A stretch of DNA of 34,937 nucleotides. Origin: a virus. The stretch spans positions 1-34,937 of IMG/VR virus record IMGVR_UViG_3300025917_000042. One strand, written 5' to 3'. A model generated the notes under the pieces. The model had not been told where the DNA came from. It made no database searches and was given only the letters and a program-made list of their open reading frames with translations. This document shows positions 4,409 through 12,463 of this stretch, one piece after another (within the stretch, counting starts at the first letter, position 1; each line of letters begins with the position of its first letter). Position numbers and translations under genes: made by a program.

Positions 4409-5716
4409 ATGCCCAAACCAACCTTAAATACATTCTTTCCATCACACCCCCACGCAGCCCAGCAGGAGGTCTTACAGGCGGTTGATGAGGGCCAACGCTT
4501 CGTCCTACTACGGGCTGGGCGGAAATGGCGCAAGACTAGCCTCATCATTTCAAGACTTATAGAGGGTGCGTTGGAAACTGGATTGGTTTATCCGTACATC
4601 GCCCCCAACAAGTTGCAGGCTAAGAACATCGCTTGGAACGACCACATCATCAGACTCCTAAAGCATTTCAAGGCTGTAGGACTGGAGTACAAGACCAACG
4701 AGCAGGAGTTATCAGTCACCTTCCCGAACGGCGGTAAGATTCAGCTATACGGTGTGGAGAACAAAGAGGCACTCCGAGGTATATCAAACTGGGGCGGTAT
4801 CGGCATGGACGAGTACGATGACTGGCAGGAAGACATCTGGCCGTTAGTTATTAGACCGAACTTAGCGACTCACAGGGCGTGGGCGATTGTCGCCGGAACC
4901 CCCAAAGGAAAGCGAGGCATGTGGCGGCTTAGTAAGAGCGGCATCTTCAAAGAGTTCCACTACAGCAGCTATGACAACCCAGACTTATCACGAGAGGAAC
5001 TGAGAGACCTTGAGAGCGAGTATAAAGCCTACGGTGAGGATTTCTTCCAGCAGGAAATTAAAGCCGAATACATCAAGCCTGTGGGCGTTGTATACAAGGA
5101 GTTCAACGAGGAAGTCCAGGTCAGGAAAGACATCAACTACGAGAGCAACCTGCCTTTAGAAGTGTGGTGGGATTTTGGCGTCAACGACCCGACAGCCATG
5201 ATATGGGTGCAGACGATGGAGGGCGAACTAAGGGTCATAGATTATTACGAAGCGTCCAATGTCAGTATCAACCATTTCGTGCAGGTCTTAAACAGCAAGC
5301 CTTACTCCGTTCCCACCAAGCATGTCGGCGACATCGCCGGACGGGCCAGGTCTCTCACTACTGGAACATCCGCCATAGAGGAGCTGGACAAGCTCGGCGT
5401 CTTTATGACCACCAATTCAATTCCTGACATCGTCAGCCAGGTCAGAACCGCCCACAAATACGTTCCCAGACTATTTATAAAGGACAGTCCTAACACTGAG
5501 CGTTTCATAGACGTCCTAAACAACTACCGTTACCCAGACGCCAAGAAAGAATCCGCCCCCAACCAATCAAACGAAATACCAATGCACGACCAATACTCGC
5601 ACGGAGCCAGGGCTTTTGAATACGGCTGCTGGGAGATGGACCAGAAGATGCCCCACAAGTTCACCCCGAAAAGAGAAAAGCGCTACGATGAGGTAACCGG
5701 GCGCGTCTTGACATGA
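4409..5716 (+). CDS. terL: terminase large subunit
   Basis: A 435-residue ATPase-nuclease that drives DNA into the procapsid. The ATPase domain has a P-loop-like RAGRKWRKT at residues 35-43 and a Walker B GIGMDE with Asp134 and Glu135. VAGTPKGKRG (about 161-170) matches the coupling motif. The nuclease domain has the first acidic cluster in WWDFGVNDP (Asp255, Asp260), the second in VGDIAG (Asp308), and the C-terminal MHDQYSHGARAFEY. Two points are odd. The glycine normally preceding the P-loop Lys is Arg41, and the usual Asp of SHGADAxxY is Arg401. Both changes could be real family features or mutations. No Shine-Dalgarno is seen before the ATG. Confidence 0.92.
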   Translation: MPKPTLNTFFPSHPHAAQQEVLQAVDEGQRFVLLRAGRKWRKTSLIISRLIEGALETGLVYPYIAPNKLQAKNIAWNDHIIRLLKHFKAVGLEYKTNEQELSVTFPNGGKIQLYGVENKEALRGISNWGGIGMDEYDDWQEDIWPLVIRPNLATHRAWAIVAGTPKGKRGMWRLSKSGIFKEFHYSSYDNPDLSREELRDLESEYKAYGEDFFQQEIKAEYIKPVGVVYKEFNEEVQVRKDINYESNLPLEVWWDFGVNDPTAMIWVQTMEGELRVIDYYEASNVSINHFVQVLNSKPYSVPTKHVGDIAGRARSLTTGTSAIEELDKLGVFMTTNSIPDIVSQVRTAHKYVPRLFIKDSPNTERFIDVLNNYRYPDAKKESAPNQSNEIPMHDQYSHGARAFEYGCWEMDQKMPHKFTPKREKRYDEVTGRVLT

Positions 5717-5735
5717 TAATACTGTGTAGTATAAT
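5708..5735 (+). promoter_or_regulatory. perfect consensus promoter fused to the HNH start codon
   Basis: TTGACA (5708-5713), 16-base spacer, TATAAT (5730-5735): both hexamers match the sigma70 consensus exactly. Only six bases separate the -10 box from ATG 5742, so the HNH gene should be transcribed as a leaderless mRNA. The -35 box lies inside the end of the terminase gene. Confidence 0.85.
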
Positions 5736-5741
5736 CGTATC

Positions 5742-6284
5742 ATGTGTACTATTACTGACTGTTCTAACAAACTCTATGCTAAGGGATTATGTAATGTCCA
5801 CTATATTCGTAAACGAAAGGGCATGGACTTAAACAAGCCCCTCCAAATGAGAGGCGGTGATGATAAGGTACGTTTCTTACAGTATGTAAACAAAACTGAT
5901 AGCTGTTGGTTATGGACTGGTTTCCAGCGAGGTAAAGGATACGGCGGCTTCCAACTTAGCGATGGAATTGTATCTGCACACCGATTTGCTTATGAACATT
6001 TTGTTGGTAAAATCCCAGACGGATTACAAATTGACCATTTATGTAGTAACAAACTGTGCGTTAATCCCAAACATTTAGAACCCGTGAATAACAGTGAGAA
6101 TCAATATAGAGCTAAAGTCAAAAGAGGATTCTGGCCTATACAGGGGCGTAAGCCAAAGACGATTAAATGTTTAGTTTGTGGGAAGACTGTGGAATCCATT
6201 ATGTATGAGCGTAAGAAATACTGTGGTAATGCTTGTAGGTGTAAGGCTCAACGTGCCAGAAAGGCTTACTTGACACATCCATAA
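5742..6284 (+). CDS. free-standing HNH homing endonuclease (HNH_3 type)
   Basis: A 180-residue nuclease. The N-terminal zinc module has Cys2, Cys7, Cys17 and His20. The HNH core includes SAHRFAYE (His80), the metal/catalytic pair in LQIDHLCSN (Asp98-His99), CVNPKHLEPV (Asn108, His111) and SEN at 118-120. The C-terminus has a CLVCGKT...KKYCGNAC zinc ribbon. Such enzymes make site-specific cuts that promote their own inheritance. It sits directly behind the terminase with its own consensus promoter and no Shine-Dalgarno, unlike its neighbours, which marks it as an inserted selfish gene. Neighbouring genes look intact on both sides. A packaging-associated HNH role is possible but less likely for this subfamily. 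Confidence 0.88.
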   Translation: MCTITDCSNKLYAKGLCNVHYIRKRKGMDLNKPLQMRGGDDKVRFLQYVNKTDSCWLWTGFQRGKGYGGFQLSDGIVSAHRFAYEHFVGKIPDGLQIDHLCSNKLCVNPKHLEPVNNSENQYRAKVKRGFWPIQGRKPKTIKCLVCGKTVESIMYERKKYCGNACRCKAQRARKAYLTHP

Positions 6285-6312
6285 GCGGAGTGTACGATTC
6301 AGTTAATCAACC

Positions 6313-6339
6313 ATATAAGCCAGAAAGATAAGCCCCAAA
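6313..6339 (+). promoter_or_regulatory. late-unit motif pair before the glycan operon
   Basis: ATATAAGCC (6313-6321) and AGATAAGCC (6326-6334) stand just before GTG 6340, which has no Shine-Dalgarno. The same motif type precedes the genes at 13346, 19323, 22099, 27367 and 32139. Promoter, RNA-processing site or translation signal are all possible. Confidence 0.45.
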
Positions 6340-6690
6340 GTGAGTCTCCAAGACGGCCACCTAAAGCGCAAAGACCTCTACCTGACCACTAGCGCCAGCT
6401 TTGCGGCTTACTTGATGTTACGGGGCTACGAACTGCTCGGCACGGTAGACGAGGGCGACAAGCAGCCTAATGGCAAACCTAAGCTCTACTTCGGCCTGAC
6501 ACCTACTACTGAAGCATTATTAGACAGCAGGCTCGCCCAGGTTGAAGCTGACATCCACGGCAAGTTTGATGAGTTTGAGAACATGTGGCTGGCTATCCCC
6601 CATGACAACGTCGCCCAAGTTAACTTCAAACAGTTCTACTTTAATACTAGGGCTTGCTTCCGGGCTTTAGACGAGGCCATCAGACGATGA
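6340..6690 (+). CDS. small protein, DUF5659-like, first gene of the glycan operon
   Basis: A 116-residue protein with GTG start. Residues about 12-55 (KDLYLTTSASFAAYLMLRGY, ELLGTVDEG, KPKLYFGLT) resemble DUF5659-type small proteins, which contain a helix that packs on a short sheet. The C-terminal half (NMWLAIPHDNVAQVNFKQFY) is helical. Function unknown. It heads an unbroken run of overlapping genes to 13322, and its stop overlaps the next start as ATGA. The absence of a Shine-Dalgarno and the paired motif upstream suggest a special initiation signal. Confidence 0.65.
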   Translation: MSLQDGHLKRKDLYLTTSASFAAYLMLRGYELLGTVDEGDKQPNGKPKLYFGLTPTTEALLDSRLAQVEADIHGKFDEFENMWLAIPHDNVAQVNFKQFYFNTRACFRALDEAIRR

Positions 6691-6893
6691 AACTAGATAC
6701 TCCGGAAAAACAGTTTGTCTATGAAATGGGCGAGAAGTTTATCAAGGACAAGAAACTGGTGGAGAGTTATAAGAGTTTGGATGCTTATATCCTGCACGAA
6801 TTGGACGATATGATAGAACGGGGCAAGATGAGTGACAAACAAGGAAAGAAGATTTTTCTAGAGATGTTTGAAATGTATAAGGGTATATCATGA
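6687..6893 (+). CDS. small charged helical protein
   Basis: A 68-residue protein starting MKLDTPEKQFVYEMGEKFIK and continuing with KSLDAYILHELDDMIERGKM. It is almost entirely helical and rich in Lys, Glu and Asp. The start at 6687 makes an ATGA overlap with the previous stop; an in-frame ATG 33 bases earlier is less likely. The stop overlaps the glycosyltransferase start at 6890 in the same way. It may be an accessory or structural partner; no family recognised. Confidence 0.65.
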   Translation: MKLDTPEKQFVYEMGEKFIKDKKLVESYKSLDAYILHELDDMIERGKMSDKQGKKIFLEMFEMYKGIS

Positions 6894-8677
6894 CCCTCGG
6901 CCTGTCCCAAATCACCAACGACGCCGAAACCACGATTAAGTTTATTGAGAAGTACAGATTATATTTTGACAAATATTTTGTCACTGTTGCTGATAAGGAT
7001 AAGAAAGAATACAACAAACTTAAGACATACTTTGAAAATATAAATCACCCAGATGCTGACGGACTTGTTCTTACTTACTTCAAATGGAAGGACGACTTTG
7101 CTGCCGCGCGGAACTTCAACCTAAAATCTATAGACACCAAATTCTGGTTTTGGGCCGACAGCGATGACGAGATAATCAACCCTGAACGTATTGGTGAACT
7201 TGTTAAGTACTGTGTACAGAACAACGTGGATGTTGTCCAGCTGCGCTATGACTATGACCAGAACGAAGCCGGGGACGCCATCTCCGACCATTGGCGGGAA
7301 CGGCTCATCAGACGAAGCTACGAAGGTCATTGGGACGCCCCAGTACACGAGACCTTCCAAGGACCGCCCTGCGTGGCCGAACAGTCCGAATGGGTAACGG
7401 TCAAGCATCAGAAGGACAAAGTGGACGTCATAGCTAGTATGAAGCGTAACAAGAAGATTCTCCAGAAGCATTACGAGAAGACTAAAGACCCCCGTGACGC
7501 CCAGTACCTCGGCATGGCCGCCCTAGCCGAAGGCGATGACAAATTGGCTATCCAATACTTCCTCCAGCACATCAAGACCTCTGGCAGCGACCAAGACATG
7601 TACCGCAGCTGGTGTAGGATAGCCGAGGCCGAGTGGAAAGGCGGTAATTACGACCAAGCCCTCTACGCTACTGATGAGGCCATCAAACTGCGCCCGGACT
7701 TCCCCGACGCCTACCACATCAAGGTTATGATTTATACCACGATGGAGGAATATGAGAAAGGTATTGAGTGGCTGGAAGTGGCTGTCAACAAACCGATACC
7801 GAACACCCTGAACGTAATAGACCCGACGCTTTATAAGTACCGTGGCCTGGCCATGGGCGCCCAGTGCTTCCTGTTTAGTGGCCGGGTCAAGGAAGCCTAC
7901 AAGTTATACCAGGAAGTCCTGCGCCAAGCCCCCAACTTCTTCAAGGACATCGGCAAGATAGACGAGGTGGACTGGGACAGCGTCTTTGAGAACGCCTACT
8001 TTGACCAGAAAGCCCTAGACTACGCCAAGTGGCTACTGCATTACATCAAAGGCAACGGCGGCAAGCCCCAGAAGATATTTGAGTCCTTACCAGCCCGCAT
8101 ATTCTCGGACGTTCGCCTTAACGCTGAACGGGCGGAGTTCCTACCTAAAAAGAAGTGGCCTGAGAAAAGTATCGTCTTCTACTGTGGTCAAGGCACTGAG
8201 ACATGGGGGCCAGATACGTTGGATAAAGGCATGGGTGGTAGCGAAGAAGCCGTCGTCTACTTATCCAGAGAGTTAGCCAAACTTGGCTGGCAAGTGACGG
8301 TGTTTAATGAGCGTGAAGAAGAATATTGGGACGACCTTAAATATATTGTTGATAGCGATAAAGAAGCTGAAAAGATGTGGGAAACTGGGGAACTAGACGG
8401 TAAAGGAGTTCAGTATAAGCCTTGGACTTTATTTAACCCTTGGGATGAGTTTGATGTCTTTGTAGGTTGGCGGATGCCTGGCTTCACACGGGACATCAAG
8501 GCTCGGCTGAAAGTGCTGGACATGCACGACATGCCACAGGGCGCTGCCCAAATCACCAACTCCACGTTGGAGAATACCGACAAGATTATGTTTAAGAGTA
8601 AGTACCATGCCGCCCAAGCAAAAGTACCTAAAGACAAGGAAGTGATTATCGGTCATGGCATCAAAGACGAATACTAG
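6890..8677 (+). CDS. GT2-TPR glycosyltransferase fused to the first half of a GT4-like enzyme
   Basis: A 595-residue, three-part protein. Residues 1-180 are a family 2 glycosyltransferase with KWKDDFAAARN and the metal-binding WADSDDE (Asp90, Asp92, Asp93). Residues about 180-370 contain tetratricopeptide-like helices (AIQYFLQH, GNYDQALYATDEAIKLRPDF, AYKLYQEVLRQAPNFF). Residues about 424-595 are the N-terminal Rossmann domain of a GT-B enzyme: MGGSEEAVVYLSREL, DVFVGWRMPG and LDMHDMPQ. That domain breaks off at GHGIKDEY, just before its hinge, and the remaining half is encoded in the +1 frame from 8655. Either the two proteins assemble or a +1 frameshift joins them. Likely transfers two sugars in succession. 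Confidence 0.85.
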   Translation: MTLGLSQITNDAETTIKFIEKYRLYFDKYFVTVADKDKKEYNKLKTYFENINHPDADGLVLTYFKWKDDFAAARNFNLKSIDTKFWFWADSDDEIINPERIGELVKYCVQNNVDVVQLRYDYDQNEAGDAISDHWRERLIRRSYEGHWDAPVHETFQGPPCVAEQSEWVTVKHQKDKVDVIASMKRNKKILQKHYEKTKDPRDAQYLGMAALAEGDDKLAIQYFLQHIKTSGSDQDMYRSWCRIAEAEWKGGNYDQALYATDEAIKLRPDFPDAYHIKVMIYTTMEEYEKGIEWLEVAVNKPIPNTLNVIDPTLYKYRGLAMGAQCFLFSGRVKEAYKLYQEVLRQAPNFFKDIGKIDEVDWDSVFENAYFDQKALDYAKWLLHYIKGNGGKPQKIFESLPARIFSDVRLNAERAEFLPKKKWPEKSIVFYCGQGTETWGPDTLDKGMGGSEEAVVYLSRELAKLGWQVTVFNEREEEYWDDLKYIVDSDKEAEKMWETGELDGKGVQYKPWTLFNPWDEFDVFVGWRMPGFTRDIKARLKVLDMHDMPQGAAQITNSTLENTDKIMFKSKYHAAQAKVPKDKEVIIGHGIKDEY

Positions 8678-9245
8678 AGTTTACGATATAGGCTTTTTTT
8701 CAAGTGCTGATAGGGGTTTAGATGTATTGTTGGACATGATTCCAACTATTGAAGAAAAGCTGGGGCGCAAGGTCACTACAGTCTGGGCATACGGCTGGGA
8801 CATCTACGACCAGTTCCACGCCAAGAATCCCGAAAAGATGAAATGGAAGTGGAATGTTATCCGAAAGATGGCTGATGTTGGCATGGAGTCCAAAGGCCGT
8901 CTATCACACGAGGAACTGAACCAGCTTATGCAGGACACTGACGTCTGGGCTTATCCCACCAGTTTCACCGAGATATTCTGCATTACTGCCCTCAAAGCCC
9001 AGGCTGCTGGCTGCCGTGTCATTACCAGCGGTCTGGCTGCCTTACAGGAAACCGTCTTGATTGATGAGCCTGAAATTGTGGACATCCAGAACAACCCCAA
9101 AGAACTGGCCAAGTTTATAGACCGAGTTGTAGCCACGCTCAAGACCGAGCGTAACGAAGAAGACCTTAAACAGATAGCCGACCAAGTATTACAGGAGAAT
9201 AGTTGGCAGGCCACCGCTCTAGCGTGGGACAAGGTATTGAAATGA
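8655..9245 (+). CDS. C-terminal half of a GT4-like glycosyltransferase
   Basis: A 196-residue protein that is only the C-terminal domain of a GT-B fold: IGFFSSADRGLDVLLDMIPT is the nucleotide-sugar-binding start, followed by the loop SFTEIFCITALKAQAAGC that carries the first Glu of the EX7E motif (the second position is Lys). It lacks the acceptor domain, which lies in the C-terminus of the preceding protein. The two frames overlap by 23 bases and are shifted by +1. Reading through after the codons for KDEY into RVYDIGFF would restore one continuous GT-B enzyme. The intact GT4 at 12438-13322 shows the same GSSPDRGLD region in one frame. Confidence 0.8.
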   Translation: MASKTNTRVYDIGFFSSADRGLDVLLDMIPTIEEKLGRKVTTVWAYGWDIYDQFHAKNPEKMKWKWNVIRKMADVGMESKGRLSHEELNQLMQDTDVWAYPTSFTEIFCITALKAQAAGCRVITSGLAALQETVLIDEPEIVDIQNNPKELAKFIDRVVATLKTERNEEDLKQIADQVLQENSWQATALAWDKVLK

Positions 9246-9346
9246 GCGATGAACAGTGGAAAGTTATCATGCAGTTCCTCAATCTATTTGAGAACCATCT
9301 CCAAGCTATAGAAGACCACCTCAGAGCCTTACGAGGTAACTTATGA
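9242..9346 (+). CDS. 34-residue helical micro-protein
   Basis: MSDEQWKVIMQFLNLFENHL followed by QAIEDHLRALRGNL, a single amphipathic helix. Both its start and its stop overlap neighbours as ATGA (9242-9245 and 9343-9346), so removing it would break the coupling chain of the operon. It could be a small subunit or only a translation relay. It is below usual annotation length limits. Confidence 0.5.
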   Translation: MSDEQWKVIMQFLNLFENHLQAIEDHLRALRGNL

Positions 9347-10059
9347 GAGTAGCTTCGGTGGCCACCGTTTACAACGAGATTAGATTTTTAGAAAAACATC
9401 TTAACCATATGCCTGACTGGGTAGAGGAAAAGGTCGTGTTGCTATCTGCCAAGCCTTGGTATGGTGAGGAAGTTGAAGACGATGGTTCGGAAGCTGCTGC
9501 TAGGGAAGCTGGCGCTACTGTCATTAAATATGCTTGGCCAAATGAGACCGAGCAACGCAACGCCGGACAGGATTACCTGAGTGATTATGACTGGATACTT
9601 AACTTAGAGCCTGACGAGTTCTTAGATGATGAAAACTGGCAGCGACTCAAGGATTTCATAGACTCCGAACCAGCTCTCAATGCCTATACTTGTTTCCAGC
9701 AACAGATTTACTGGGGCAAGGGCTTTGCAGCCGACCCGCCAGAGGACTTCGTACCGATTATCCTGACCCGACCCAGCACCAGATTCGTAGACAAACGTGT
9801 TGTGGAATGCTGGTGGGATAGGATACCTGAACTAGTCCTGCACCATTTCGCTTGGGCTAGGACTGACGCTGAGATTTGGAAGAAAATCAGTCACTACTCT
9901 CACGCCGTAGATTTTGATATAGACAAATGGTACAAGGACGTTTGGCTTGCTCGCAAGACTGAGAACGTTCACCCAACCACGCCTAGTGCTATCCCTAAAC
10001 TGATTAAGGCCAAGTTGCCTCCAGAGATAGATAAACTAAAACTATGGCCAAAAAATTAA
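9343..10059 (+). CDS. family 2-like glycosyltransferase
   Basis: A 238-residue protein with the GT-A start VASVATVYNEIRFLEKHLNH, an acidic turn NLEPDEFLDD (Glu89-Asp91-Glu92) at the place of the DxD motif, and EQRNAGQDYL, the conserved helix of GT2-type enzymes. The C-terminal third (LVLHHFAWARTDAEIWKKIS) resembles the end of related phage glycosyltransferases. It probably transfers a sugar from a nucleotide donor to a glycan or virion protein. Position in the gapless operon supports a joint role with its neighbours. It overlaps the methyltransferase gene by 16 bases. Confidence 0.75.
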   Translation: MRVASVATVYNEIRFLEKHLNHMPDWVEEKVVLLSAKPWYGEEVEDDGSEAAAREAGATVIKYAWPNETEQRNAGQDYLSDYDWILNLEPDEFLDDENWQRLKDFIDSEPALNAYTCFQQQIYWGKGFAADPPEDFVPIILTRPSTRFVDKRVVECWWDRIPELVLHHFAWARTDAEIWKKISHYSHAVDFDIDKWYKDVWLARKTENVHPTTPSAIPKLIKAKLPPEIDKLKLWPKN

Positions 10060-10556
10060 ACCTTGGTAGCGGTGATTCTTCGTTCCCTGGTTTTATTAGT
10101 GTTGATTTATATGATGAGACCGCCGATGTAAGGGCGGATATCTGCGAATTGCCGTTTGACAGTAACTCAGTAGACGAAATCGTAGCTTACCAAGTCATTG
10201 AGCATGTGCCGTATCAGAAGTCTAAAGATATGTTTAGCGAGATGTACCGTGTCCTCAAGAAAGGCGGTACAGCCACCATAGAAACACCCGACATAGATGT
10301 TGTAGCAATGTCTATATTAGAGGATGGTTTGCAGGACAAGTGGATTTACTCCCTCGTGGGCGAGTATTACCGGCCTTGGGACAAGGAACGCTACCAAGAC
10401 TGGGAAAACGTGGCTGCTGCCATCCACCGCAACCCTTGGAATTACGAAAGACTAGAGTGGTTCTGTTTGTCTCTGGGGTTTGATATGGAACGCCAACCTT
10501 GGGAGGATAGCCAAATTAAAGTTCCAGAAAATATGAGGGTCAAATTAACCAAATGA
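10044..10556 (+). CDS. SAM-dependent methyltransferase
   Basis: A 170-residue class I methyltransferase. Motif I is LNLGSGDSSFPGFISVDLY (about residues 5-23). The post-I region includes VRADICELPFDSNSVDEI, and the motif IV-V region VIEHVPYQ...MYRVLKKGGTATIETP. These are typical of methyltransferases found in O-antigen-type glycan clusters. It likely methylates a sugar, possibly capping the chain; the acceptor cannot be read. It overlaps both neighbours. Confidence 0.85.
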   Translation: MAKKLNLGSGDSSFPGFISVDLYDETADVRADICELPFDSNSVDEIVAYQVIEHVPYQKSKDMFSEMYRVLKKGGTATIETPDIDVVAMSILEDGLQDKWIYSLVGEYYRPWDKERYQDWENVAAAIHRNPWNYERLEWFCLSLGFDMERQPWEDSQIKVPENMRVKLTK

Positions 10557-11365
10557 ACACGCTATGTATAGGAAGTTCGGGGTACATCGGCTCGGCTCTA
10601 AGGGACTACATTGATTTTGATGGTATAGACATTGAGCGTAAGAACAAGTGGGACATCAGGAACTACGATACTATCATCTTATTAGCTGGACATTCTTCTA
10701 TGCCGATGGGCAGGGACGACCCTGACGGAGCGTGGGTCAATAACGTGGTACGTTTTAAGAACCTGCTGGACAAACTGGACGATGACCAGCGGCTAATCTA
10801 TGCCTCCAGCGCCAGTGTCTACAACGGCATTAAAGGCAATGCTGATGAGGAGTGCATTGAGTTCAACCCCCTAAATATGTACGACCTATCTAAAGGTATC
10901 ATTGACCAGCTGGCGAGAATGGCGAACAAACACACTTACGGGTTACGGTTCTGCACAGTCAACGGCTACTCGCCTGTTTTACGCACTGACCTGATGCTCA
11001 ATAAGATGGTAGAGGATGCCAAGAACAAAGGCGTCGTGACGATTAAGAACGCCCACCTGACCAGACCGATACTGGGCATGGATGACCTGTGCCGTGCCGT
11101 CCAGACCATCGTGGAAAATGACGAGGATAAGCGGGGCATCTACAATCTCTGTTCAATTAACGGCAATACTGTCGCTGAGTTCGCTAAGGCTGTCACTGAT
11201 AAGTTCGGTGGCAAGGTGGAGGACTTAGGCAACGAACCGCACTACGTCTACGGTGCAGTCACCACCAAGTTTGAAAAAGCCTACGACTTCCAATTCAAGG
11301 AAACGCTGGAGTCTATCTTAAACAGCCTGGAACAAGAACCAGAAAGACGAGTAATCCGTGTCTAA
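10553..11365 (+). CDS. NAD-dependent sugar epimerase/dehydratase (extended SDR)
   Basis: A 270-residue short-chain dehydrogenase. The Rossmann glycine motif is GSSGYIG (residues 7-13), the active site has YASSASVY (about 83-90) and the Tyr110-x3-Lys114 pair in MYDLSKG, and the mid-C-terminal part contains HLTRPILGMDDLCRAV. It acts on nucleotide-activated sugars, as a 4-epimerase, dehydratase or 4-reductase (RmlD/GalE-like class); the exact reaction is not determined. With the RmlC-like gene downstream it suggests synthesis of a modified deoxyhexose from a host-supplied dTDP-4-keto sugar. Confidence 0.85.
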   Translation: MNTLCIGSSGYIGSALRDYIDFDGIDIERKNKWDIRNYDTIILLAGHSSMPMGRDDPDGAWVNNVVRFKNLLDKLDDDQRLIYASSASVYNGIKGNADEECIEFNPLNMYDLSKGIIDQLARMANKHTYGLRFCTVNGYSPVLRTDLMLNKMVEDAKNKGVVTIKNAHLTRPILGMDDLCRAVQTIVENDEDKRGIYNLCSINGNTVAEFAKAVTDKFGGKVEDLGNEPHYVYGAVTTKFEKAYDFQFKETLESILNSLEQEPERRVIRV

Positions 11366-11993
11366 GACTTCCCTGATTATCACCACCTACCACAAGGATA
11401 AGGCGATGATAGAACTGACCGAGACTTGTCTGGAAAGCCTGAAATACGGCCGACCAGATGAGGTTATCGTGGTAGATGACGGCTCACCGATAATCAAACG
11501 CTTCAGCGGTGTTAAGCAGATATTCCGGCAAGATAACGGTGGTTTCCCGAAATGTGCCAATACGGGCTGGAAAGCGGCCACAGGCGACATTTTAATCCTT
11601 TCTAATAATGATATTATCTACACGCCTGGCTGGTTGGAAGCTATTATCAAACCTTTAAATGAGGGGTACGATATAAGTAGTGTGGTGATGAGTGACCGTA
11701 CTTGGGAGACTAGGGATGAGATTACAGAGGGAGATTTCTTCGGTAGCTTGTGGGCGATGAAACGGGAGGTTTATGACAAGATTGGGGGATTTGACGAACG
11801 CTTTACCAAAGGTTGTTTTGAAGATAAAGATTATCACATAAGGGCAAGAAAAGCTGGGTTTAAGATAGGTAAGAATCACGCTGTCGTGGTGGAACATTAT
11901 GGACGAGCCACAATGAGAACAATTTACCCTAATGAGGAGGACTTTAATGAGAGCGCCAGAATATTTGAAGATAAATGGGGATTTCTAGTATGA
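11358..11993 (+). CDS. family 2 glycosyltransferase (rhamnosyltransferase-like)
   Basis: A 211-residue GT-A enzyme with GTG start. It has SLIITTYHKD at the N-terminus, VVDDGSP (DDG at 40-42), NGGFPKCANTGWKAATGD, LSNNDIIYTPGW (Asn83-Asn84-Asp85 in place of DxD) and the acceptor region GGFDERFTKGCFEDKDYHIRA cut here to its key residues Glu-Asp-Lys-Asp. This pattern is typical of rhamnosyl- and galactofuranosyl-transferases. The second half of the gene is visibly richer in A and T than its neighbours. It overlaps genes on both sides. Confidence 0.85.
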   Translation: MSKTSLIITTYHKDKAMIELTETCLESLKYGRPDEVIVVDDGSPIIKRFSGVKQIFRQDNGGFPKCANTGWKAATGDILILSNNDIIYTPGWLEAIIKPLNEGYDISSVVMSDRTWETRDEITEGDFFGSLWAMKREVYDKIGGFDERFTKGCFEDKDYHIRARKAGFKIGKNHAVVVEHYGRATMRTIYPNEEDFNESARIFEDKWGFLV

Positions 11994-12463
11994 GGATTGA
12001 ACGATTAGGCCAACCAGGAGTCCTGCTATTCACGCCAGATGTCTATAAAGACCATCGGGGCTATTTCACCGAGACCTATAACCAACACTATGGTTTTGAA
12101 GCCAAGCAAGGCAACCAGAGCTGGAGTAAGAAAGGCACGGTCAGAGGCTTGCATTACCAAGTGCCAGGCGTGACCAAATTAGTCTGGGTTTCCTCTGGCA
12201 AAATACTGGACGTAGCTTTCAACCTGACTACAGGCGAATACGTCACCGCCGAGTTAGATGATAAGCAGCACCAACGTCTGATAGTACCAGCTGGCTATGC
12301 GCACGGCTTCCAAGCCCTAGAGGACTCCACTGTCCACTACTTAATGGATGGCTTTTACGACCCCCAAGCTGACTACGGCATCAACCCTGATGCTGTAGCG
12401 TGGCCACTCAATCAATATTTATCAGATAAGGATAGAAATGCACCTCAATTTCTTGCTCAATGA
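11990..12463 (+). CDS. rmlC: dTDP-4-dehydrorhamnose 3,5-epimerase-like protein
   Basis: A 157-residue cupin. DHRGYFTETYN, KKGTVRGLHYQ with the expected catalytic His55, KLVWVSSGKILDVAFNL, and VPAGYAHGFQAL followed by a Tyr-containing strand match RmlC. That enzyme epimerises C3 and C5 of dTDP-4-keto-6-deoxyglucose. The start at 11990 is an ATGA overlap with the previous stop; an in-frame ATG five codons earlier is possible. No rmlA, rmlB or clear rmlD is present, so the substrate would come from the host or the enzyme serves a variant sugar (FdtA/QdtA-type 3,4-isomerases are the alternative). Confidence 0.88.
   Translation: MRIERLGQPGVLLFTPDVYKDHRGYFTETYNQHYGFEAKQGNQSWSKKGTVRGLHYQVPGVTKLVWVSSGKILDVAFNLTTGEYVTAELDDKQHQRLIVPAGYAHGFQALEDSTVHYLMDGFYDPQADYGINPDAVAWPLNQYLSDKDRNAPQFLAQ

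Noticed and set aside
5164-5427. Second-frame open frame inside the terminase gene
   Set aside because: Shadow of the nuclease domain; no ribosome site and no independent features.
7205-7216. TGTACA inside the GT2-TPR gene as another operator
   Set aside because: Single copy within coding sequence, no array and no nearby gene start.
8692-8698. Run of seven T as the cause of the split glycosyltransferase
   Set aside because: The upstream frame already stops at 8675-8677, before the run, so slippage there cannot join the two frames.
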